DNA of 64,000 nt from Taibaiella chishuiensis (GTDB taxonomy: Bacteria > Bacteroidota > Bacteroidia > Chitinophagales > Chitinophagaceae), in NCBI RefSeq assembly GCF_003014535.1, contig NZ_PYGD01000004.1, positions 62,001-126,000 on the forward strand, read 5' to 3'. The notes under the pieces were generated by a model that ran no database searches, was not told where the DNA came from, and saw only the letters and a program-made list of their open reading frames with translations. Positions 33,119-40,692 of this stretch are shown one piece after another (the first letter of the stretch is position 1; every line of letters starts with the position of its first letter). The position numbers were made by a program, and so were the translations under genes.

Positions 33119-33625
33119 ATGAACCTGAATGAAGCCAAGCAACAATTTATACAAAGCTGGGGTGTACTGGGCTCCTCCTGGGGTATAAACCGTACTATGG
33201 CACAGATCCATGCCTTGTTGCTGATCGCTCCGGAGGCGTTGAATGCCGACGAGATTATGGAGGCGCTGCAGATCAGCCGGGGTAATGCGAATATGAATAT
33301 CCGCGAGCTGATCAATTGGGGCATTGTAGAGAAAGTGCTGAAGCCCGGCGATCGTAAGGAGTATTTCTCCGCCGAGAAAGATATCTGGAAAGTGGCCATG
33401 CGCATTATGAAGGAGCGCAAGAAGCGCGAGCTGGACCCGATGATCACCGTAATCGAGCAGATCAAATCGGTTGATGAAAATAAAAAAGATGCCGAGACCA
33501 AAGCCTTTATCGATACCATCAGCCAGATCCAGAAGTTTGCCAAGCAGGCCGACAGCGCGCTGGGCGGGTTGATTAAGGCCGACGAAAACTGGTTTACCGG
33601 TACCTTGCTCAAGCTATTTAAATAA
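33119..33625 (+). CDS. GbsR/MarR family transcriptional regulator
   Basis: A 168-residue winged-helix regulator. The DNA-binding domain spans about 10-95: WGINRTMAQIHALLLIAPEA, DEIMEALQISRGNANMNIRE (recognition helix), and the wing VLKPGDRKEYFSAE. The C-terminal part is helical and charged, likely for dimerisation. GbsR proteins control osmoprotectant or membrane-related genes in other bacteria. Here two small membrane proteins of one family follow. Palindromes with TATTTTC/GAAAATA arms lie before this gene and before the next, suggesting autoregulation and control of the neighbours (inference). Confidence 0.88.
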   Translation: MNLNEAKQQFIQSWGVLGSSWGINRTMAQIHALLLIAPEALNADEIMEALQISRGNANMNIRELINWGIVEKVLKPGDRKEYFSAEKDIWKVAMRIMKERKKRELDPMITVIEQIKSVDENKKDAETKAFIDTISQIQKFAKQADSALGGLIKADENWFTGTLLKLFK

Positions 33626-33674
33626 CACAGTAGAACCGGGTTGTCCCGGTTTTTATTGGAACTCATTATTTCAA

Positions 33675-33689
33675 TATTTTCTGAAAATA
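33675..33689. promoter_or_regulatory. inverted repeat TATTTTC-T-GAAAATA upstream of the four-helix membrane protein
   Basis: Perfect 7-bp arms around one base. They use the same TATTTTC/GAAAATA half-sites as the repeat before the GbsR gene and lie 41 bp before the next ATG. Candidate operator. Confidence 0.55.
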
Positions 33690-33729
33690 CAATCTGTTCA
33701 ATAGTATTAATCTTTTTAAATCCTTTGTT

Positions 33730-34131
33730 ATGAGCCGTCATTTCGATACCGTCGCCAATGTAAAGGTTGCCGACGCCGTAATACAGGTACTGGTATTCGC
33801 CTTCCTGCTGGCGACTATTGTGCTGAAGCTTTCTTTATTCGCGTATGGCATTTATGCCATGGCAGGTATACAGGTACTGAGCTGCCTGCTCTGGAGCCTG
33901 TACTTCACCGCTGAGGTGCCCAGGCTCAAAGCCGGCACTTTTATACGCCGTGCTTTTTTTATTACGCTGGGTATCCTGGGGCTTAGCCTGTTGTTGTTTA
34001 AAAGTTACTTCCTGCTCTTGCTCTACCTGATGATCTTTGCCGGACCCATACAGGGTTTTGCTTATTTCTTTATTACCCTCCGGGAAATCAGTTTCTTTCG
34101 CAAGGCCCGTAAACCTTACTATCTTTTATAG
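33730..34131 (+). CDS. four-helix membrane protein, paralogue 1
   Basis: A 133-residue protein with about four membrane helices (VIQVLVFAFLLATIVLKLSL, AGIQVLSCLLWSLYFTAEVP, AFFITLGILGLSLLLFKSYF, LYLMIFAGPIQGFAYFFITL) and a charged tail (REISFFRKARKPYYLL). It resembles the next protein in length, helix order and the GPxxGFAYF/GPVYLLLTF-x-x-EI ending, so the two are probably paralogues. No family name is recognised. It lies 105 bp after the GbsR gene with a candidate operator between them. Confidence 0.72.
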   Translation: MSRHFDTVANVKVADAVIQVLVFAFLLATIVLKLSLFAYGIYAMAGIQVLSCLLWSLYFTAEVPRLKAGTFIRRAFFITLGILGLSLLLFKSYFLLLLYLMIFAGPIQGFAYFFITLREISFFRKARKPYYLL

Positions 34132-34174
34132 GCTATAGAGGCAATTGCTTACCTGGTGTTGTAATGATTAGAAT

Positions 34175-34567
34175 ATGAGAAAAACATATAAGCGTATACT
34201 GGCGGGCAAACGCCTGGATGCCTTGTTGCAACTGCTTTTTGGCCTGGCTATCCTGGTAGCGCTGCGTTGTACTCCAGAGGTGCTTTTCCGCCTGCTGTGC
34301 GGCCTGTGTGCCGTACAGGGAATCAGTACCATTCTTTGGTTATACTTTTTACGGGAGGAGCCCAACCGGCTATGGATCGGTATGCCGGTACGTTTTACTT
34401 TCGTGTTGGTAGCGGCCATATGCCTGGCTGCAGGCTGTAATAACGATACGCATTTTAGGAATTACCTCGCGTTACTTACCTATCCCGTACTGGGACCGGT
34501 ATACCTGCTGCTTACCTTCGACGAAATTCTTTACTACCGCAGGTTGTACGAAAAAGAAGCCGTCTGA
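34175..34567 (+). CDS. four-helix membrane protein, paralogue 2
   Basis: A 130-residue protein starting MRKTYKRILAGKRLDALLQL. Membrane helices are LFGLAILVALRCTPEVLFRL, LCAVQGISTILWLYFLREEP, MPVRFTFVLVAAICLAAGCN and LTYPVLGPVYLLLTFDEILY. Architecture and C-terminal pattern match the preceding gene, indicating tandem duplication and divergence. It lies 43 bp downstream and is probably in the same operon. Function is unknown; a role in membrane or osmotic stress is only a guess from the GbsR neighbour. Confidence 0.72.
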   Translation: MRKTYKRILAGKRLDALLQLLFGLAILVALRCTPEVLFRLLCGLCAVQGISTILWLYFLREEPNRLWIGMPVRFTFVLVAAICLAAGCNNDTHFRNYLALLTYPVLGPVYLLLTFDEILYYRRLYEKEAV

Positions 34568-34659
34568 AAGCAGTTGCTTTGTAGCGTGTATGCCCGGTAC
34601 AAAGCAGATAACCTGGTGTTGCATTTTAAAAAGTAAATGCCCATTTTAGTACATAATAA

Positions 34660-34684
34660 AAGGACGTTCCCAGAACGTCCTTCT
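34660..34684. terminator. bidirectional terminator between membrane paralogue 2 and the dioxygenase gene
   Basis: AAGGACGTTC and GAACGTCCTT pair over 10 bp around CCA, with T-rich tracts on both strands. Confidence 0.82.
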
Positions 34685-34713
34685 TATCGCTTAGTAAAAT
34701 TGTTTTACCTGTA

Positions 34714-35241
34714 TTATTTAACCGCTACCGGCGGTTGCATTACGGTGCCGCATTGGCTGCAGGTACGTTTGGCTTCATCGGCATAAAAGGCGTTCATTAC
34801 CGGCGGCAATTGTTTTACGATATCGTTTACCGGCATAAACTCTTCGTACAGTTTATGCGAACAGTTTTCGCAATACCAGGAAAAGGAATCCAGCACATCG
34901 CCCGAACGCACTTTTTCGATCACGAGTCCTACCGTATTGGGGCCGCGCTGCGGGGAGTGGGGCACCCGTGCCGGCAGCAGGAACATATCGCCGGCTTTGA
35001 TCTCGATCGGTACGATTTTGCCGTCTTCGATAATTTTTACGACGATATCACCTTCCAGCTGGTAGAAGAGTTCTTCGGTTTCGTTGTAGTGAAAATCCTT
35101 GCGGCTGTTGGGACCGCCTACCACCATAACGATAAAATCCTGTACATCTTTATAGACCTGTTGGTTGCCCACAGGCGGTTTCAGCAGGTGACGGTGCTCA
35201 TCGATCCAGTTATGAATATTAAAAGGGCGTATTACGGACAT
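34714..35241 (-). CDS. nbaC: 3-hydroxyanthranilate 3,4-dioxygenase
   Basis: A 175-residue cupin dioxygenase that opens 3-hydroxyanthranilate to the precursor of quinolinate in the kynurenine route to NAD. Fe(II) ligands are His51, Glu57 and His95 (RKDFHYNETEELFYQLEGD, LLPARVPHSPQRGPNTVGLV). A C-terminal rubredoxin-like metal site is present with Cys124, Cys127, Cys161 and Cys164 (SWYCENCSHK, RTCSQCGT), typical of bacterial enzymes. No other kynurenine gene is in the window. It is divergent from the AtpZ/AtpI-like gene. Confidence 0.96.
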   Translation of the reverse strand: MSVIRPFNIHNWIDEHRHLLKPPVGNQQVYKDVQDFIVMVVGGPNSRKDFHYNETEELFYQLEGDIVVKIIEDGKIVPIEIKAGDMFLLPARVPHSPQRGPNTVGLVIEKVRSGDVLDSFSWYCENCSHKLYEEFMPVNDIVKQLPPVMNAFYADEAKRTCSQCGTVMQPPVAVK

Positions 35242-35312
35242 GATGTGAAATATTTGGGCTAAAGATAGGCTATTTTGAAAAAAGGAATATTTCTGCTACA
35301 TTTATTATTCCA

Positions 35313-35540
35313 ATGAGCACAGCCGACAAAGACAACGAGAATCGCAGCAAAACCACGAATGCACTGCGTTACGCCTCCTGGGGCACCCAGATGATGGTAC
35401 TGCTTGCCCTGGGCGTATGGGGTGGTCTTAAACTCGACGAACGCCTGCATACCAAACCGCTGTTCCTGATCCTGTTTCCCTTGCTGGCACTTACTTTCAG
35501 CCTGGTACAACTGTTCCGGCAACTGACCAGCCGCAAATGA
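35313..35540 (+). CDS. AtpZ/AtpI family small membrane protein
   Basis: A 75-residue protein with two membrane helices (YASWGTQMMVLLALGVWGGL, PLFLILFPLLALTFSLVQLF) separated by KLDERLHTK. This hairpin with a conserved Gly-rich first helix and LDE turn matches AtpZ/AtpI proteins, which usually precede ATP synthase genes. No atp gene follows here. The ComEA-like gene begins 49 bp downstream in the same direction. Confidence 0.75.
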   Translation: MSTADKDNENRSKTTNALRYASWGTQMMVLLALGVWGGLKLDERLHTKPLFLILFPLLALTFSLVQLFRQLTSRK

Positions 35541-35589
35541 AAAGAATATCGCCAACCGCACTGCATCACCCTTTTAAAAAGCGATACAG

Positions 35590-36522
35590 ATGGCGACCAA
35601 CCCTACTCCCGATCAACACCTCACCCGCAACCGCAGGACCGGTATCCTTGTACTGGCGGGACTTTTAATGATTCTGCTGGCGCTATGGCACTGGTTGCCC
35701 GACCTGTTGAAGCCTCCTGCCGATAAGGAAGCGCCGGTCTTACAGGCAGCCTGGGCGCAATTCAAAGCAGCACAGGGCGAGGAAGATGATGAAGCGGGCG
35801 ATACCCCTGGCGCAACCGTTGCAGCAACAACGCCTGTTGCCGTTGTGACGCAATTGTTTCCCTTCGATCCCAATACGGCATCCGAACAAGACCTGCTGCG
35901 CCTGGGGCTGCCGCCGGGTACGGTACGCACGCTGATCAAATACCGGAGTAAAGGCGGGCACTTTTACCGTACCGAAGACCTGCGCAAACTTTATACCCTG
36001 AAGCCTTCGGATTATGAACGCCTGGCGCCGTATGTGCGCATAACGGGTGGTGCTGTACTGCAGGACAAACCCTACGAAAGGCAAACGTATCCTGCTTACC
36101 CGGCGCGGTCTGCAGCCACACCGGCAAGCCTGGAGCTGAACAGCGCCGATATGGCCGCCCTGGTGCGGCTGAAAGGGATCGGGCCTGTTTTTGCCGGGCG
36201 CATACTCCGTTACCGCGATGCCCTGGGCGGCTTTGTCGATGTGGCGCAGTTAAAAGAAGTATACGGTTTGCCGGACAGCGTGTACCAGCAATGCAGTGCC
36301 ATATGTACTGCAGATCCGGGGAGGGTACAGTTAATTAATGTAAATACCACGACCGAAGCCGAACTGGCGCGGCACCCTTATATCCGCGCAAAACTGGCGT
36401 CGGGTATAATTAAACTGCGCAACGACCTGGAACGCTTTCGTGAAATAGCACAAATACGGCAGGTTCCCTTGATAAATGACGAAAAATATCGTAAAATTGC
36501 GCCTTATTTGCGTATACATTAA
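35590..36522 (+). CDS. membrane-anchored helix-hairpin-helix protein (ComEA-like)
   Basis: A 310-residue protein with one N-terminal membrane helix (GILVLAGLLMILLALWHWLP), an acidic linker, and three helix-hairpin-helix units. These are about 95-150 (FDPNTASEQDLLRLGLPPGT), 180-235 (LELNSADMAALVRLKGIGPV, FAGRILRYRDALGGFVDV) and 245-310 (INVNTTTEAELARHPYIRAK). HhH repeats bind DNA without sequence specificity. ComEA homologues act in DNA uptake, but in Bacteroidota the triple-HhH form is widespread and its role is unproven. No comEC is nearby. Confidence 0.85.
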   Translation: MATNPTPDQHLTRNRRTGILVLAGLLMILLALWHWLPDLLKPPADKEAPVLQAAWAQFKAAQGEEDDEAGDTPGATVAATTPVAVVTQLFPFDPNTASEQDLLRLGLPPGTVRTLIKYRSKGGHFYRTEDLRKLYTLKPSDYERLAPYVRITGGAVLQDKPYERQTYPAYPARSAATPASLELNSADMAALVRLKGIGPVFAGRILRYRDALGGFVDVAQLKEVYGLPDSVYQQCSAICTADPGRVQLINVNTTTEAELARHPYIRAKLASGIIKLRNDLERFREIAQIRQVPLINDEKYRKIAPYLRIH

Positions 36523-36574
36523 ACATACTGAACAGGAAAACGGCCTTCACGCTATTTTTCGAAAATGAAATACT

Positions 36575-37717
36575 ATGGATTTTAATCAAACCGAAACGCA
36601 GGTTCAGATCACGGAAATGATCCGTGATTTTGCTAATAAGCACATCCGCCCCGACATGATGGAATGGGACGAAAGCCAGACCTTCCCTGTGGAGCTTTTC
36701 CGTAAAATGGGCGAACTGGGCCTTATGGGTGTACTGGTACCCACAGAATATGGCGGTTCGGGCCTGAGTTACTTTGAGTACGTTACCGTGGTCAGTGAGA
36801 TCGCTAAAGTATGCGGTTCTATCGGCTTGTCCGTGGCGGCGCACAACTCGCTCTGCACCGGTCATATCCTCTATTTCGGCAATGAAGAGCAAAAGAAGAA
36901 ATACCTGCCTAAGCTGGCTTCCGCCGAGTGGATCGGTGCGTGGGGCCTTACCGAAGCTAATACCGGCAGCGATTCCGGCAATATGCGTTGTACCGCGGTA
37001 CGCGATGGCGATGACTGGATCCTGAACGGTACCAAAAACTGGATTACCCACGGTAAAACCGGTAATGTGGCCGTAGTACTGGCCCGCACCGGCGAACCCC
37101 GTACCCGTAATAACGTTACCGCCTTTATCATCGAGCGCGGCACACCGGGCTTTAGTGCCGGTAAAAAAGAAAATAAACTGGGTATGCGTGCTTCCGAAAC
37201 TACGGAGCTGATCTTCGACAACTGCCGTATCTCCGATGCGCAGCGTATGGGCGAAGTAGGCGAGGGTTTCAAACAGGCGATGAAAGTGCTTGACGGTGGC
37301 CGTATCTCTATTGCAGCCCTGTCGCTGGGTATTGCCAAAGGTGCTTACGAAGCTTCCCTGCAATATGCCAAAGAGCGCGAACAGTTTGACCAGCCCATCG
37401 CTAACTTCCAGGCTATCGCCTTTAAGCTGGCCGATATGGCTACTAAGATTGCCGGCGCTGAACTGCTGATCTACCAGGCTGCGGATATGAAAAACCGTGG
37501 CGTGAAAATGACCAAAGAATCTGCTATGGCTAAATACTACGCTTCCGAAGTATCTGTAGAAGTATCTACCGACGCGGTACAGATCTTTGGCGGTTATGGT
37601 TACACCAAAGATTTCCCTGTGGAGAAATACTACCGGGATTCCAAACTGTGTACCATCGGAGAAGGTACCTCCGAGATCCAGAAACTGGTTATCTCCAGGG
37701 ATATCCTGAGTCAATAA
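36575..37717 (+). CDS. acyl-CoA dehydrogenase (short-chain type)
   Basis: A 380-residue FAD enzyme of fatty-acid beta-oxidation that forms the trans-2-enoyl-CoA. Family motifs are GAWGLTEANTGSDSGNMRCT (FAD and substrate binding) and QIFGGYGYTKDFPVEKYYRD near the C-terminus. The catalytic base is Glu in TIGEGTSEIQ, the position used by short/medium-chain enzymes. Gene neighbours do not belong to the pathway, and it has its own terminator. Substrate chain length cannot be fixed from sequence. Confidence 0.94.
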   Translation: MDFNQTETQVQITEMIRDFANKHIRPDMMEWDESQTFPVELFRKMGELGLMGVLVPTEYGGSGLSYFEYVTVVSEIAKVCGSIGLSVAAHNSLCTGHILYFGNEEQKKKYLPKLASAEWIGAWGLTEANTGSDSGNMRCTAVRDGDDWILNGTKNWITHGKTGNVAVVLARTGEPRTRNNVTAFIIERGTPGFSAGKKENKLGMRASETTELIFDNCRISDAQRMGEVGEGFKQAMKVLDGGRISIAALSLGIAKGAYEASLQYAKEREQFDQPIANFQAIAFKLADMATKIAGAELLIYQAADMKNRGVKMTKESAMAKYYASEVSVEVSTDAVQIFGGYGYTKDFPVEKYYRDSKLCTIGEGTSEIQKLVISRDILSQ

Positions 37718-37745
37718 GGCATAAAGCACAAGTAGGAATATAATA

Positions 37746-37778
37746 AAAGAGCAGGCCCATTCATGGACCTGCTCTTTG
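37746..37778 (+). terminator. terminator of the acyl-CoA dehydrogenase gene
   Basis: AAAGAGCAGG and CCTGCTCTTT pair over 10 bp, with further CCAT/ATGG pairing inside the loop. A short T-run closes the stem. Confidence 0.85.
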
Positions 37779-37783
37779 CCTTT

Positions 37784-37819
37784 AAAAAAGCGGGGATAGA
37801 CAACACCGCCATCCCCGCC
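37784..37819 (-). terminator. terminator of the fasciclin gene
   Basis: On the minus strand GCGGGGAT pairs with ATCCCCGC and is followed by TTTTTT. Confidence 0.82.
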
Positions 37820-37883
37820 GACCAATCACACAACACACACAATTTTAAAACCAGGTTATCCGTCCTGGTATACGTTATGCCCG

Positions 37884-38447
37884 TTAAGGCATCAATACTG
37901 TATCAATCACATGGATCACACCATTGGATTGGTGTACATCTTTAATCGTTACTTTAGCTTTATTGCCTTTGGCATCCATTACCCAAAGCTCATTGCCTTT
38001 CTGCATCAGCGTAAGCGCGCCACCCTGTACGGTAGTCAGCGTTGCTTTGCCTTTACCTTCTTTTATTTTCGCCATCAGCGACTTGGCATCCATATTACCG
38101 GCTACTACATGGTAAGTAAGAATGGTAGTCAGTTTGCCTTTATTTTCCGGTTTTACCAGCGTTTCCACCGTGCCTTTGGGCAGCTTGTTGAAGGCTTCGT
38201 TGGTAGGGGCAAACACCGTAAAGGGACCAGGGCCGGAAAGCGTTTCTACCAGGCCCGCTGCTTTAACGGCGGCTACCAGGGTGGTATGGTCTTTGGAGTT
38301 TACTGCGTTCTGCACGATGTTTTTAGAAGGGTACATAGGCGCACCGCCTACCATTACGGTATGTTCTTTTTGGGCAAAGGCGCTACCGGCGCTGAATGTA
38401 GAGCAGATGATGGCAACCAGGGCGAGCATTTTGTTTGCAGTTTTCAT
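37884..38447 (-). CDS. fasciclin (FAS1) domain exported protein
   Basis: A 187-residue protein with a signal peptide (MKTANKMLALVAIICSTFSA then GSAFAQ) and one FAS1 domain. The FAS1 motifs are FTVFAPTNEAFNKLPKGTVE and ILTYHVVAGNMDAKSL, ending in the H2-type strand NGVIHVIDTVLMP. FAS1 domains mediate adhesion or matrix interactions. In mycobacteria FAS1 lipoproteins are controlled by SigK/RskA, and a SigK-like/RskA-like pair is encoded 2.2 kb away here. No shared promoter motif was found by eye, so this link is only a hypothesis. Confidence 0.93.
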   Translation of the reverse strand: MKTANKMLALVAIICSTFSAGSAFAQKEHTVMVGGAPMYPSKNIVQNAVNSKDHTTLVAAVKAAGLVETLSGPGPFTVFAPTNEAFNKLPKGTVETLVKPENKGKLTTILTYHVVAGNMDAKSLMAKIKEGKGKATLTTVQGGALTLMQKGNELWVMDAKGNKAKVTIKDVHQSNGVIHVIDTVLMP

Positions 38448-38791
38448 AATTCTGTTTTTGCTTGTTGTTTGCTATCATATACGGGGGCGGTAACCGGCTG
38501 GTTTTAAGGAAACGTAAAAAAAATTATAAAGGGCAATGGGAGTCGTAAGGATACCTTCTGCTGCGGGGCAATGTTTAGGTGCCAGTTAAAAAAGCGGTAT
38601 ACAACGCTATCGGAGTATCGCCCGCGCTTCTTATGCAAGGATTACCCCAACATCATTCATTCGGTTGCCGGGGAGTTCTACCCGCTTGTCGAAGTACTAT
38701 TAAAGACACATTATTTAAATTTTGAAAATAAATTTATTGTTTTATATCTTTGTTTTACATCTTTAGTTGTTATCTTTTAAATTATTTAAAA
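38448..38791. other. promoter-bearing intergenic region
   Basis: 344 bp between divergent genes. The left part holds the fasciclin leader. The middle has no convincing gene, although a short open frame exists at 38571-38780 that overlaps the promoter. The right part holds a full consensus promoter at 38721-38752. Confidence 0.6.
38721..38752 (+). promoter_or_regulatory. full Bacteroidota promoter TTTG-N20-TATCTTTG
   Basis: The -33 TTTG at 38721-38724 and -7 TATCTTTG at 38745-38752 have 20-bp spacing, close to the published consensus. It lies 39 bp before the lipoprotein ATG. Confidence 0.78.
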
Positions 38792-39538
38792 ATGAAACAG
38801 ACTATTCAGCTAATCGCCATCTGTTGTATCCTGTTTTGGGCTAATGCCTGCGATAAGCCACCGGCTACGGATCATGCCGGCAACGCGGTGCTATCGTCTG
38901 TAATGACCGTGTCTGTGGCAACAATAGGTAAGCAACACAACACGGCACTTGGCCGGTATCAAACCAATTACGGTTTCAATACGGTACCAGCATCACTTAC
39001 TAAAGCGCAGGTCGAAACGATCATAAACAGTGCCAACCAGGTCATGATAGACCTGGGTATATTAACCGGTACAACGGCAGCGCAACAAACAGCGGATGAT
39101 ATGACCATGTATACCAGCCTTGGTTTCTTCGATGCTTCCGATAACCTGATGAGCCAGGAGGAAATTATAATCATCATGTTGGGGCAGATACAGAATGCGG
39201 CTATTAAAACAGCGCATGTAAATATGATCAACTATACGGGTAATGACTTTGGCACGTATGCTATGGGCCAGTTCAACGCGTTACTGGCTAACGCTACATT
39301 GAGCACAAGCGAAAAAGGAATGATTACTGGTGCAAAAAGTATTTTTTCCGCATCGCTGGACTTCTGGAATACGTTGCCGGCCGAAGCCATGAACGGCGGC
39401 AGGCAGGCGCTTATGGATGAAATGGGATATATGGTCGGGTTTATAATGGCGAAAGCTAACGGGCAGACAGATGGTATGGCTACTGTTTTTGGTCTTTATA
39501 ACGGTATTCGCTTGTCCACGATGGCGGGTATGATGTGA
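38792..39538 (+). CDS. lipoprotein, unknown function
   Basis: A 248-residue product. MKQTIQLIAICCILFWANAC ends in the lipidation Cys at residue 20. The mature part is mostly helical, rich in Ala, Met, Thr and Asn, with few charged residues (AQVETIINSANQVMIDLGIL, MLGQIQNAAIKTAHVNMINY, GMITGAKSIFSASLDFWNTL). No known family was recognised. An in-frame extension to 38750 was rejected because it overlaps the promoter. A small membrane-protein gene follows after 42 bp and is probably co-transcribed. The strong promoter suggests good expression. Confidence 0.78.
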   Translation: MKQTIQLIAICCILFWANACDKPPATDHAGNAVLSSVMTVSVATIGKQHNTALGRYQTNYGFNTVPASLTKAQVETIINSANQVMIDLGILTGTTAAQQTADDMTMYTSLGFFDASDNLMSQEEIIIIMLGQIQNAAIKTAHVNMINYTGNDFGTYAMGQFNALLANATLSTSEKGMITGAKSIFSASLDFWNTLPAEAMNGGRQALMDEMGYMVGFIMAKANGQTDGMATVFGLYNGIRLSTMAGMM

Positions 39539-39580
39539 TTTATTTTTGATGGTTTAAACATATTAAAATAAATTTGACAT

Positions 39581-39814
39581 ATGGACATGCGACAAATCGA
39601 TACCAGTAGGTTCAGCACGATTAAAGACCCCATGGACCGGGCTATATGCAGAACTGCGTATGAAAGGTCGATAAACGGGGAAACGGGAAATGCGATATTG
39701 GTCGTTTATGGTACCGCTATTTTCCTGGTCTTGTTTTCTATATCGGTTATCTTGCTGGCCCTGCGTACCTACCGGAAAAACAATCCCAGGGTTAAAATGC
39801 ATAGCGTAATATAA
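39581..39814 (+). CDS. small single-span membrane protein
   Basis: A 77-residue protein with an N-terminal soluble part (MDMRQIDTSRFSTIKDPMDR), one membrane helix (ILVVYGTAIFLVLFSISVIL) and a short basic tail. It lies 42 bp after the unknown lipoprotein gene in the same direction. An alternative start is Met3 (39587). No family recognised. Reality is supported by its position and a plausible membrane topology. Confidence 0.6.
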   Translation: MDMRQIDTSRFSTIKDPMDRAICRTAYERSINGETGNAILVVYGTAIFLVLFSISVILLALRTYRKNNPRVKMHSVI

Positions 39815-39876
39815 TGGGATAAACGCGGTACTAAAGGCAGATAGCCTGGCAGTACACAGGGCCGTAAGTAGGGTCA

Positions 39877-40425
39877 TCATGCTTCGCGGTCGTACTGTTT
39901 GAAGCCTATTTTGTTTCTTGGCGTAGCAGGCACGTTTTGTTGTGCGATCAGTTCTTTAAGCACGGCAAAAATATGATCGATATCGCTCGTATTCGCTTTC
40001 ACTTCTTTTTCCAGTTTGGCCAGTTGTATCAATATATCTTTATGTGTAAGCGCATATTCCCTGAGCCGTGTAAATACACGGATGATGCGAATGTTGACTT
40101 CTATGGCCGTTTTACTATTCAGAATACTGGATAACATGGCTACGCCCTGCTCGGTAAATACATTGGGCCTGTAGCGTGGACCGCCCCAACTTGAGGTCAC
40201 AAATTGTGACCTCAAGTTGGTCCATTCTTTTTCTGTCAGGGCAAACATAAAATCCTTGGGAAAGCGTTCTATGTTTCTCTTTACGCTTTGATTAAAAACC
40301 TTGGTTTCTACGCCATACAATTGGGCCAGGTCGCGATCGAGCATTACTTTCTGGCCCCGGATGATGTAAATAAGGTTCAGAATTTTTTGCTCGGCTACTA
40401 AGGTTTGCAATGCTGCTTTTGCCAT
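39877..40425 (-). CDS. ORF6N domain protein
   Basis: A 182-residue protein. The N-terminal ORF6N DNA-binding domain (about 15-100) contains IIRGQKVMLDRDLAQLYGVE, NQSVKRNIERFPKDFMFALT and RPNVFTEQGVAMLSSILNSK. A coiled-coil C-terminal part follows. The family comes from phage antirepressors and is widely scattered in Bacteroidota chromosomes, where its role is unclear. Codons for TNLRSQFVTSSWG carry a perfect 35-nt palindrome. No phage or plasmid genes lie nearby, so it may be a domesticated or transferred single gene. Confidence 0.9.
   Translation of the reverse strand: MAKAALQTLVAEQKILNLIYIIRGQKVMLDRDLAQLYGVETKVFNQSVKRNIERFPKDFMFALTEKEWTNLRSQFVTSSWGGPRYRPNVFTEQGVAMLSSILNSKTAIEVNIRIIRVFTRLREYALTHKDILIQLAKLEKEVKANTSDIDHIFAVLKELIAQQNVPATPRNKIGFKQYDREA
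40186..40220. repeat. perfect 35-nt palindrome inside the ORF6N gene
   Basis: Arm CCAACTTGAGGTCACAA (40186-40202), one central A, and arm TTGTGACCTCAAGTTGG (40204-40220). The 17-bp arms match perfectly, and TGGACC/GGTCCA extend the pairing outward after a short interruption. Confidence 0.95.
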
Positions 40426-40692
40426 AGGGTATCTGCTTTAAATATTATCGGGTACTTCAACCGCTTCATGATATTTTTATAGTGTGAATTTAATTTATTT
40501 ATACTATATATCATGTAAATGAGGTCTGAAAATATAATATTAAAGCTCCTGTTCCATTCCTTTGGCATCTTTTCTAATTGAGTACTGCTATATTAAGATA
40601 GGCTGAAAATAGCTCTAGGCAAAGGTTAGGACGGACACAAAAAAGCCCCGCAATATCTGCAGGGCTTCTATATTTTTGAGCGTAAGGGTTTT
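40426..40692. other. AT-rich intergenic region
   Basis: 267 bp between ORF6N and the RskA-like gene. Apart from the terminator at 40640-40668 nothing was recognised. Confidence 0.5.
40640..40668 (-). terminator. terminator of the sigK-rskA-like operon
   Basis: On the minus strand AAGCCC...GGGCTT pair, with further GCA/TGC pairing inside, followed by TTTTTTG. Confidence 0.75.

Noticed and set aside
36410-37825. 471-codon open frame opposite the acyl-CoA dehydrogenase gene
   Set aside because: Antisense to a conserved enzyme, crosses two terminators and shows no domain.
38571-38780. 69-codon open frame before the unknown lipoprotein
   Set aside because: It overlaps a full consensus promoter and has no domain or conserved look.
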